NCBI GenBank assembly: GCA_004376205.1
Contig: SOKG01000219.1
Span: 1-27,952, forward strand
From: Dehalococcoidia bacterium
GTDB taxonomy: Bacteria > Chloroflexota > Dehalococcoidia > SZUA-161
Direction of reading: 5' to 3'
DNA: 27,952 nucleotides
Positions 7,631 through 13,266 of the stretch are shown in pieces. Position 1 is the first letter of the stretch. The number at the start of each line of letters is the position of its first letter. The notes under the pieces were generated by a model. That model did not search any database and was not told where the DNA came from. It saw only the letters and a program-made list of their open reading frames with translations. The translations under genes were made by a program, and so were the position numbers.

Positions 7631-7679
7631 CATCCTTCGACAGGCTCAGGACCGGCTCTACCCGCTCCCTTCGAGGGAG
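7631..7679. repeat. Dispersed-repeat-like element with hairpin between convergent operons
   Basis: This stretch contains CCTTCGACAGGCTCAGGACC, a palindrome-rich sequence of a kind that recurs in intergenic regions of many bacterial genomes and gives the peptide RQAQDR when translated. It ends in the hairpin CTCCCT-TCG-AGGGAG (7665-7679). It lies between the rmlB stop and the etfA stop and could act as a bidirectional terminator or RNA-processing site. Only one copy is in the window, so its repeat status rests on recall. The remaining bases up to 7840 show a 7-bp inverted repeat (ATTCTAT at 7684-7690, ATAGAAT at 7708-7714) and no gene. Confidence 0.5.
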
Positions 7680-7840
7680 AGGTATTCTATGCGAAAGTCT
7701 ATAACCTATAGAATCCATGGATTTAGGTTCCACATTACTGTCCTAAGTCTGGCTGGTGCACTTCTTCATCTGCCTGAGGAGCCTTTGCTACGTTGGAGCG
7801 TGTCAATCAAACGTGATAACAGGTAGACAGGCTGGCTACG

Positions 7841-9028
7841 CTATGCGAGACCACGCGTTTTCTTCAACCTGTCGGTCAGCATCGGCACCACCTTGAACAA
7901 GTCGCCCACGATTCCATAGGTGGCCACTTCGAAGATAGGCGCGTTTGGGTCTTCGTTGATGGCGACGATGACCTCGGCTGTCAGCATGCCGGCGAGGTGT
8001 TGTACTGCCCCGGATATTCCACAGGCGACATAGAGCTTGGGGCACACGGTCTTTCCTGTCTGACCAACCTGATGTGAATAGGGAATCCAGCCGTCATCTA
8101 CGGGAGGACGTGATGACCCCAGCGCTGCCCCCAGGGCATCAGCCAGCTCCGCTACTATCTGAAAATTCTCCGGTTTCCCCAGCCCGCGACCGCCGGAGAC
8201 AATGCTCTCGGCTTCATCTAGCTTGACTCTTTCAGATAGATCCTCAACGAAACTGAGTAGTCTAGTCCTGGAGGTGACGGATTCCTTGTTGAAGTCCACC
8301 TTTATTATCTCTCCACGTCGCTGTTCGTCCGGCGCTGCCCTCTTGAACACATGGGGGCGGACGGTAGCCATCTGAGGCCTTTTTGCCTGGCACGTGATGG
8401 TGGCCATGACATTGCCGCCGAAGGTGGGGCGTGTCTGCAACAGGAGCTTGCTCTCGGGGTCGATGTCAAGGCCGGTGCAGTCGGCGGTGAGCCCGGTATA
8501 GATGATGGCAGCCACCCTGGGGATGAACGAACGGCCCATCGCTGTGGCACCGGCGAGAAGTATCTCCGGCTTGTGCTTGCGGATCAAATCGACGAGCACT
8601 CCGGTGTAGTAATCCTCCTGGTGGTCTGCCAGCGCGGGGTCGTCTGCCAGATAGACCCTGTCAGCGCCATAGGCTACAAGTCCTTCGGCCCCTTCGACGT
8701 TGTGGCCGAGACATACTGCGCATAGCTCGGTCCCCAGCTTATCCGCCAGCTTTCGGCCCTCAGTCAGGAGCTCGTAGGCCACGCTTTTCAGCTTGCCGTC
8801 CCGCTGCTCGGCGAACACCCAGACTCCCTGAAAGCCCTCGCTGACCTCTTGCTCGGCTGCCTCGATGATTATGGCATCCTCGGCGCAGGCCTCCACGCAG
8901 GCGCCGCACAGGTTGCAGCCTTCGCTAACCTGTGCCACATCGTCAACTACCTCTATCACCCCGAAGGGGCAGACAGGCTCGCAGGCGCCGCAACCGGTGC
9001 ACTTCTCAGGGTCGATCCAAATCCCCAT
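7841..9028 (-). CDS. etfA: Electron transfer flavoprotein alpha subunit with N-terminal 2x[4Fe-4S] ferredoxin domain
   Basis: A 395-residue protein. Residues 1-55 form a bacterial-type ferredoxin domain with two complete cysteine sets (C10, C13, C16, C20 and C38, C41, C44, C48). The rest is EtfA: an alpha/beta domain and the C-terminal FAD domain with SGGRGLG (278-284), SSRPPVDDGW (305-314), GQTGK (322-326) and GISGAVQH (337-344). It carries electrons from or to acyl-CoA dehydrogenases. The ferredoxin extension is known in Etf of caffeyl-CoA reductase and lactate dehydrogenase complexes of anaerobes, where it links to ferredoxin. It is last in an acd-etfB-etfA operon, 34 bases after etfB, and a strong GGAGGAG precedes the ATG. 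Confidence 0.95.
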   Translation of the reverse strand: MGIWIDPEKCTGCGACEPVCPFGVIEVVDDVAQVSEGCNLCGACVEACAEDAIIIEAAEQEVSEGFQGVWVFAEQRDGKLKSVAYELLTEGRKLADKLGTELCAVCLGHNVEGAEGLVAYGADRVYLADDPALADHQEDYYTGVLVDLIRKHKPEILLAGATAMGRSFIPRVAAIIYTGLTADCTGLDIDPESKLLLQTRPTFGGNVMATITCQAKRPQMATVRPHVFKRAAPDEQRRGEIIKVDFNKESVTSRTRLLSFVEDLSERVKLDEAESIVSGGRGLGKPENFQIVAELADALGAALGSSRPPVDDGWIPYSHQVGQTGKTVCPKLYVACGISGAVQHLAGMLTAEVIVAINEDPNAPIFEVATYGIVGDLFKVVPMLTDRLKKTRGLA

Positions 9029-9062
9029 GCTCCTCCTCTAGTCATGGAAAACCCGTTGCAGG

Positions 9063-9842
9063 CTAGATCATCTCCTCTAGCCTCTGCACGAGTTGGTCAA
9101 CCTGTTCTTCCGGGCTGCCCTGGAGCATCTCGCTCTTGTGCGTCCTCTGGGGGAAGAATATCTTTACCACACGCGTGGGAGAGCCAGAGAGGCCAGCCTT
9201 GTCCCCATCGGCACCTATATCCTCGGCTGTCCAGACGGGTATTTGGGCGGTCTTGGACTTGGCCATGCCACGCAGGGATGGCAGGCGGGGCACGTTGATC
9301 TCCTTGACCACGGTGATCACCGCGGGCAGGGTCATCTCGATGACCTCATAGCCCTCCTCGACCATTCTCTGCACCTTCATGTACCCCTCTTTTATCTCCT
9401 CGACCTTGCTCACATAGGCCACAAAGGGTATCCCCAGCATCTCGGAGAGCTCGGGGCCCACCTGGCCGGTGTCACCGTCCAGCGTCTGCCGGCCACAGAT
9501 TATGACGTTGTAGTCCGCTATCCTGGCGAGTGCCTGGGAGAGAACGTAGGAGGTAGCCCATGTATCGGAGCCGGCGAAAGCTCGGTCGCTGATCAGTATG
9601 GCCTCATCTGCGCCGATGGAGATCGTCTCCCTCAGCGCTTCCTCTGCCTGGGGAGGCCCCATGCTGATAGCGGTAACCTTGCCGCCGCACCTTTCCTTCA
9701 GGCGAGCTCCTTCCTCCAGTGCATAGGTATCGAAGGGATTGATGATGCTCTGCACGCCCTCCCGGACCAGGGTGTTGGTCTCAGGGTCTATCTTGATATC
9801 GGTGGTGCCCGGCACCTGCTTTATGCAAACCACGATGTTCAT
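9063..9842 (-). CDS. etfB: Electron transfer flavoprotein beta subunit, bifurcating-type motif
   Basis: A 259-residue EtfB, the partner of EtfA. The N-terminus (MNIVVCIKQVPGT) and the NPFDTYALEE segment are classic for the family. Residues 117-130 read GRQTLDGDTGQVGP. That is the DGDT-x-QVGP form, which I recall as the signature of the group of Etfs that bind a second FAD and bifurcate electrons; AMP-binding mitochondrial-type Etfs have a different sequence here (DDDCNQTGQ). The protein would receive electrons from NADH or ferredoxin and exchange them with the acyl-CoA dehydrogenase. The start codon overlaps the stop of the acyl-CoA dehydrogenase gene (ATGA), so the two are translationally coupled. 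Confidence 0.95.
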   Translation of the reverse strand: MNIVVCIKQVPGTTDIKIDPETNTLVREGVQSIINPFDTYALEEGARLKERCGGKVTAISMGPPQAEEALRETISIGADEAILISDRAFAGSDTWATSYVLSQALARIADYNVIICGRQTLDGDTGQVGPELSEMLGIPFVAYVSKVEEIKEGYMKVQRMVEEGYEVIEMTLPAVITVVKEINVPRLPSLRGMAKSKTAQIPVWTAEDIGADGDKAGLSGSPTRVVKIFFPQRTHKSEMLQGSPEEQVDQLVQRLEEMI

Positions 9843-10996
9843 TCTCTCAGCGCCTTCCTTCTCAGTAACTCCAGGGCGATAACGTTTCTCAGCACCTGAT
9901 TGGTGCCCTCATATATCTGATTGATCTTGGCATCCCGCATCATCTTCTCCACCGGGTAGTCGCGCATGTAGCCTGGCCCGCCGAAGATCTGCACCGCATC
10001 GGTGGTCACTTTCATCGCCATATCCGTGGCGAAGACCTTGGCCATAGCTCCTTCCTCGGTGAAGTTCTTGGCCCCGCTATCGATGGTCTTGGCTGCGGCA
10101 TAGACCAGAGCCCTGGCCGCTTCCAGTTCCATGGCCATGTTAGCCAGCATGTGCTGAACGGCTTGAAAGGCGGAGACCGGATGGCCGAACTGCTCGCGCT
10201 GCCGGGCATAGGCCACTGCTGCTTCCAGGGCTCCCTGGGCGAGCCCGACCGCCAGGGCACTAACACCGGGGCGGGATAAGTCCAGGGCCTTCATGGTTAC
10301 GATGAACCCCACGCCCTCTCTGCCCACCAGGTTCTCCTTAGGCACCCGGCAGTTGTGGAAAACAAGCTCTCTGGTAGCGGAGGAGCGGATGCCCATCTTC
10401 TTCTCATTCTTGCCGAAGGTGAATCCAGGTGTTCCTTTCTCCACTATGAAGGCGCTGGCGCCACGGCTGCCCTTTGCCGGGTCGGTCAGAGCGATAATTG
10501 TGTAGATCTCAGCCTCGCCACCGTTGGTGATGAACTGCTTGGTGCCATTGATGATGTAGTCATCGCCATCCCTGGTCGCAGTCGTCTTTATGGCGGCAGC
10601 ATCGCTGCCGGCTCCGGACTCCGTCAGGCCAAAGGCGGTTAGCCTTGCCCCGCTGGCTATGTCGGGGAGATACTTCTGCTTCTGTTCCTCCCCGCCGTAA
10701 AGGAGAAGGGGCATAGCTCCCAGTGCATCCGCAGCGTAGGTGAGAGCTATTCCGCAGCAGGCTCGGCTCAGCTCCTCAACGGCTATACACAGGGCGAAGC
10801 ATCCTTCTCCTAAGCCTTCATACTGCTCAGGTATGAAGATTCTGAACAAATCGGCATCAGCCATATCCTTAACTATTGCCCAGGGAAACTCTTCCTTCTC
10901 GTCCAGCTCTGCCCGCACGGGGAGTATCCTTTCCTCGGCGATTCTCCGAGCCAGGCCCTTGATGAGCTTCTGCTGTTCAGTCAAAAAATACTCCAA
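9839..10996 (-). CDS. Acyl-CoA dehydrogenase (short-chain/butyryl-CoA type)
   Basis: A 385-residue FAD flavoenzyme that forms or reduces the alpha-beta double bond of acyl-CoA. The family segments are present in order: the N-terminal helical domain, FGLTESGAGSDAAA (122-135), the beta domain with ITNGGEAEIY (156-165), the RQREQFGHPVSAFQAVQ segment (265-281), and the C-terminal IYEGTNQVLR with the catalytic-base Glu363. The glutamate position is that of short/medium-chain and butyryl-CoA dehydrogenases. The exact substrate cannot be told from sequence. The start is TTG, with GGAGAG ideally placed eight bases upstream. It is first in the acd-etfB-etfA operon, so it probably forms a complex with that Etf. 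Confidence 0.94.
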   Translation of the reverse strand: MEYFLTEQQKLIKGLARRIAEERILPVRAELDEKEEFPWAIVKDMADADLFRIFIPEQYEGLGEGCFALCIAVEELSRACCGIALTYAADALGAMPLLLYGGEEQKQKYLPDIASGARLTAFGLTESGAGSDAAAIKTTATRDGDDYIINGTKQFITNGGEAEIYTIIALTDPAKGSRGASAFIVEKGTPGFTFGKNEKKMGIRSSATRELVFHNCRVPKENLVGREGVGFIVTMKALDLSRPGVSALAVGLAQGALEAAVAYARQREQFGHPVSAFQAVQHMLANMAMELEAARALVYAAAKTIDSGAKNFTEEGAMAKVFATDMAMKVTTDAVQIFGGPGYMRDYPVEKMMRDAKINQIYEGTNQVLRNVIALELLRRKALRE

Positions 10997-11134
10997 GGCA
11001 ACTCTCCTTATTCTAGAGATGAAGTAATTGTAGCCAATTCTTGAAACTTATCAACCCAGATGGGTCATGCTGGGAGCAGGGGGACTTTGAGAACATAATG
11101 GTAATGAAGCTCTGCCGATTTGTGCCAGTATAAC

Positions 11135-11158
11135 GGTACACCAGTACTCTGGTATACC
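11135..11158. repeat. Hairpin just past the flavoprotein gene
   Basis: GGTACACCAG and CTGGTATACC form 10-bp arms with one mismatch around a four-base loop. It begins three bases after the stop codon of the minus-strand gene at 11162. There is no T-run, so it is a weak terminator candidate or an mRNA-end stabiliser. Confidence 0.4.
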
Positions 11159-11161
11159 ATC

Positions 11162-12118
11162 TCAGCTGGAGTGGAGTCTCCCCACGATGTCCTGAGCCTG
11201 GCTGATGATGCGATCGATGATCTCATTGACACTCATTACCTCGTCGATCAGGCCTGCCACCTGTCCACAGGGAACAACTCCTGCTTCGACATCGTCCTCG
11301 AAAAGCACCTTCCTCAATCTATCGCCGCCGATAAATGGCAGAAGCTCAGCCATGGTAATGCCTTTCTTTTCCAGTTGCAACACCTTTTCCGCAGCTTCAT
11401 TCCTGCGGACCCTGTAGGCCCTGTTAAGGGAACGCTCTACGTAAATGGTGTCGGTTGCCTGAGTCTGAAGGAGCCAGTCCTTGAATGTCACACTAGCTGG
11501 GCACTCGTGGGAGGCCATGAGCCGAGTGCCTATCTGCACCCCGGAAGCGCCCAGGGCCAGGGCGGAGACGAAAGCTCGCCCATCGCCAACCCCGCCGGCT
11601 GCGATCACGGGTATCTTGAGCGAGTCCACTGCCAGCGGGATCATGATCGAGAGCGGTAGGTCGTCCAATCCGGTGTGCCCTGCTGCTTCGTAGCCCACCA
11701 GAGTGACCGCATCGACACCTGCTCGCTCTGCCGATTCAGCGTGCCTCACCGTAGCGCACTTGTGAAGTACAGTTATGCCAGCTTCCTTGAGCAGCTTTAC
11801 ATAAGGTTCTGGGCTCAGGGCGGTGGTCTCCACAAACTTGACCCTCTCTTCCACGACGACGTCGATGTCCTGGTTTATCTTATCTGGATCACGATGAATC
11901 AAGGCGATATTGACCCCGAACGGTTTATCCGTGAGACTACGGCAGGCTCTGATCTGCTCCCTTAACTCATCTCGGGTGCAGGTAACCCCGGCGATAAGAC
12001 CGAAGCCGCCAGCATTGGAAACCGCTGCTGCCAATTCCGCAGTGCTCAGATACGCCATTGCACCGCCTATTATGGGATGCTCAACTCCGAGTAGCTCGGT
12101 CAGCCGGGTCTTGAACAT
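11162..12118 (-). CDS. Nitronate monooxygenase / FabK-like FMN enzyme
   Basis: A 318-residue TIM-barrel FMN protein of the 2-nitropropane dioxygenase family. Seen features are the N-terminal TELLGVEHPIIGGAMAYLST segment, the phosphate-binding PVIAAGGVGDGRAF (about 169-182) and GVQIGTR, and the histidine of AAGHTG (H148), which is the catalytic base in nitronate monooxygenases. The family also includes FabK enoyl-ACP reductases and polyketide-associated oxidoreductases. The sequence cannot decide between oxidative detoxification of nitronates and fatty-acid enoyl reduction. In an anaerobe that carries acyl-CoA genes next door, an enoyl reductase role is at least possible. It is monocistronic, with GAGAGGG before the ATG. 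Confidence 0.88.
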   Translation of the reverse strand: MFKTRLTELLGVEHPIIGGAMAYLSTAELAAAVSNAGGFGLIAGVTCTRDELREQIRACRSLTDKPFGVNIALIHRDPDKINQDIDVVVEERVKFVETTALSPEPYVKLLKEAGITVLHKCATVRHAESAERAGVDAVTLVGYEAAGHTGLDDLPLSIMIPLAVDSLKIPVIAAGGVGDGRAFVSALALGASGVQIGTRLMASHECPASVTFKDWLLQTQATDTIYVERSLNRAYRVRRNEAAEKVLQLEKKGITMAELLPFIGGDRLRKVLFEDDVEAGVVPCGQVAGLIDEVMSVNEIIDRIISQAQDIVGRLHSS

Positions 12119-12243
12119 CTCGCCCTCTCTTTATCACCTTGGTGGACTTAAGGGTATCATCAGGTGAAGGTGGAAGTCAACAGAAAGGCTGCTTGCATCA
12201 CGGTAGGGGAGGCCCCATGTCCCCAAATGGTGCCCGCCTAGAC

Positions 12244-12296
12244 AGCCAGACATCTTGACATCTAGACATCCAAGAATCTGGCTATCTAGATGTCTG
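12244..12296. repeat. Cluster of direct and inverted GACATCT repeats
   Basis: Three near-tandem copies (CAGACATCT, TGACATCT, AGACATCC) are followed by inverted copies. Three perfect pairings overlap: GACATCTAGA 12257-12266 with TCTAGATGTC 12285-12294; AGCCAGA 12244-12250 with TCTGGCT 12277-12283; CAGACATC 12247-12254 with GATGTCTG 12289-12296. The segment could fold in alternative ways or bind a dimeric protein. Its function is unknown. Confidence 0.6.
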
Positions 12297-12394
12297 AATG
12301 GTTTGAGCGGAGGGTTGATAAGGGCTCCCCCAGAGAGATCTGCCGATAACACGAGTGAAAAGCGGAGAAGACCTGTAATCGAAATCTGGGCGTT

Positions 12395-12420
12395 TGTTGA
12401 TTTCGTACCCGAAATCAACA
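12395..12420. repeat. Perfect 11-bp inverted repeat with 4-base loop
   Basis: TGTTGATTTCG and CGAAATCAACA flank the loop TACC with no mismatch. It is A/T-rich and not followed by a T-run on either strand, so it does not look like an intrinsic terminator. A protein-binding palindrome or a transcript hairpin is equally possible. Confidence 0.6.
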
Positions 12421-12463
12421 TCAGGCGAATTCGGGGGTAGGGCAGTGGGAAAGTATACCGGGT

Positions 12464-12646
12464 CACTGTGTTAGCATCAGTGTGTTATTGGTCACACAGT
12501 GTGTATTTAGGATGCTTTTTACCCTCTCGCTTGAATTCACATTGAAGCTGAGAAAATGGGAAGTGCTGGTAGTCAACACAGTGTGCACCAAGACAAGCGG
12601 GTGGTTTCACAAAGTGGCGTATCGCCTAACACAGAGGCTTGTGTTA
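12464..12646. promoter_or_regulatory. Cluster of ACACAGTG-type palindromes, candidate operators
   Basis: Related elements recur in 183 bases: CACTGTGTTA (12464-12473), CAGTGTGTTA (12478-12487), the palindrome CACACAGTGTG (12493-12503), ACACAGTGTG (12576-12585), and TAACACA-N6-TGTGTTA (12627-12646). The last overlaps the possible -35 of the zinc-finger gene. Repeated palindromes at such spacing upstream of a gene for a putative dimeric DNA-binding protein fit autoregulation. That function is inferred; only the repeats are seen. Confidence 0.5.
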
Positions 12647-12667
12647 TGGTTTAGACTGTGCTAGGCT
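12639..12667 (+). promoter_or_regulatory. Weak promoter candidate of the zinc-finger gene
   Basis: TTGTGT (12639-12644) and TAGGCT (12662-12667) are 17 bases apart, about 30 bases before the ATG. The hexamers match poorly, but the position is right and the upstream palindrome covers the -35. Confidence 0.3.
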
Positions 12668-12697
12668 TTGCATTGCGAAATCGGCTGGAGGGGACAA

Positions 12698-13045
12698 ATG
12701 TTCAAATGCAAGGAGTGCGGGAAAGAGTTCGCCGATTGGCATGCTCTTGGGGGCCACATGCGGACGCACAGGGCGAAGAAGGAGAGAAGTGTGGCTTTGC
12801 CTACAGACGAGGAGCAGAGGAAGGAGCGACTGTCGCTAGCGCTGGGAAAGCTGAGTGAGCTCAGCCCTCAGGAAGCATGGCAGATTGTGGTGAACTGGAT
12901 AATGGACGTGCACCATCAGTTACAGCTTAAGGATGAGATCATACAAAGCTACCGGCTTAGATTGCAGGACAGCGAGGCAAGGGTTCAGGGTGTGCAGAGC
13001 GAGCTTAAAAAGCTGCAACAGACGGTTGAAGAGAAAATAGTATAG
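12698..13045 (+). CDS. Single C2H2 zinc-finger protein with ALGGH core and coiled-coil tail
   Basis: A 115-residue protein. Residues 2-24 form a classic C2H2 finger: C4-x2-C7-x12-H20-x3-H24, with Phe and Leu at the usual core positions and WHALGGHMRTH at the helix, close to the QALGGH helix of plant EPF-type fingers. Bacterial Ros/MucR fingers have a shorter C-to-H spacing, so this is the eukaryote/archaeal-like form. A basic linker (HRAKKER) follows, then a helix containing LSPQEAWQIVVNWI. Residues 70-113 are a heptad-like coiled coil (YRLRLQDSEARVQGVQSEL). It is probably a dimeric DNA-binding protein. The ATG at 12698 has GGAGGGG just upstream. A diverged copy of the coiled coil lies downstream at 13100-13258. 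Confidence 0.85.
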   Translation: MFKCKECGKEFADWHALGGHMRTHRAKKERSVALPTDEEQRKERLSLALGKLSELSPQEAWQIVVNWIMDVHHQLQLKDEIIQSYRLRLQDSEARVQGVQSELKKLQQTVEEKIV

Positions 13046-13099
13046 CCTAACTCCTTTACTCGCTCAGATTCTCAATACGGAGCCGTACGCTCGCTGTCG

Positions 13100-13258
13100 A
13101 TGACAACATTCACAAGGAGCGGGGGCTTTGCCCAGACCTACCGTCTCAGAGTGCAGGAAAGCGAAGCGAAGATTGAAGCGGTACAGAGTGAGCTGAAAGA
13201 ACTGCAGCAGATGGTCGTAGGTGGGCACGTTTACAAAGGGGCGGGGAATCAGCTATAA
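13100..13258 (+). pseudogene. Decayed second copy of the zinc-finger protein's coiled coil
   Basis: A 52-codon frame (ATG 13100, TAA 13256-13258) contains TYRLRVQESEAKIEAVQSEL followed by KELQQMV. This aligns without gaps to SYRLRLQDSEARVQGVQSEL then KKLQQTV of the upstream gene. The preceding 13 codons have no finger or linker, and no ribosome-binding site is evident. It is therefore probably the 3' remnant of a tandem duplicate that lost its DNA-binding part, although a short expressed peptide acting as a dimerisation partner cannot be excluded. The -10 box of aspS overlaps its stop codon. Confidence 0.6.
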
Positions 13259-13259
13259 T
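13230..13259 (+). promoter_or_regulatory. aspS promoter with -10 next to the start codon
   Basis: TTTACA (13230-13235) and a perfect TATAAT (13254-13259) are 18 bases apart. The -10 ends only seven bases before the aspS ATG, so the transcript would begin at or within a base or two of the ATG. No Shine-Dalgarno precedes it. A leaderless mRNA is the simplest reading. Confidence 0.6.
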
Positions 13260-13266
13260 CTGTGCC

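Larger units (their letters stand above)
12119..12697. other. Gene-poor, repeat-rich region before the zinc-finger gene
   Basis: No supported gene lies in these 579 bases. From left to right they hold a short-repeat cluster of GACATCT units (12244-12296), a perfect 11-bp hairpin (12395-12420), and a series of ACACAGTG-type repeats (12464-12646). The density of inverted repeats and the lack of coding signal on either strand set it apart from the tightly packed genes around it. Confidence 0.7.

Noticed and set aside
7620..7826. A 68-codon frame after rmlB beginning MNPLILRQAQDR
   Set aside because: The RQAQDR string is the usual translation of an intergenic repeat, and there is no ribosome-binding site.
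8849..9298. A 149-codon plus-strand frame across the etfA start and the end of etfB
   Set aside because: It is antisense to the ferredoxin domain of EtfA and to EtfB; its Cys/Pro/Arg pattern is derived from those codons.
9093..9899. A 268-codon open frame on the plus strand across etfB
   Set aside because: It is a mirror of the GC-rich codons of etfB, rich in Gly, His and Leu, with no recognisable motif.
12134..12466. A 110-codon minus-strand frame in the repeat-rich region
   Set aside because: It runs through the inverted repeats, has no ribosome-binding site and encodes nothing domain-like.
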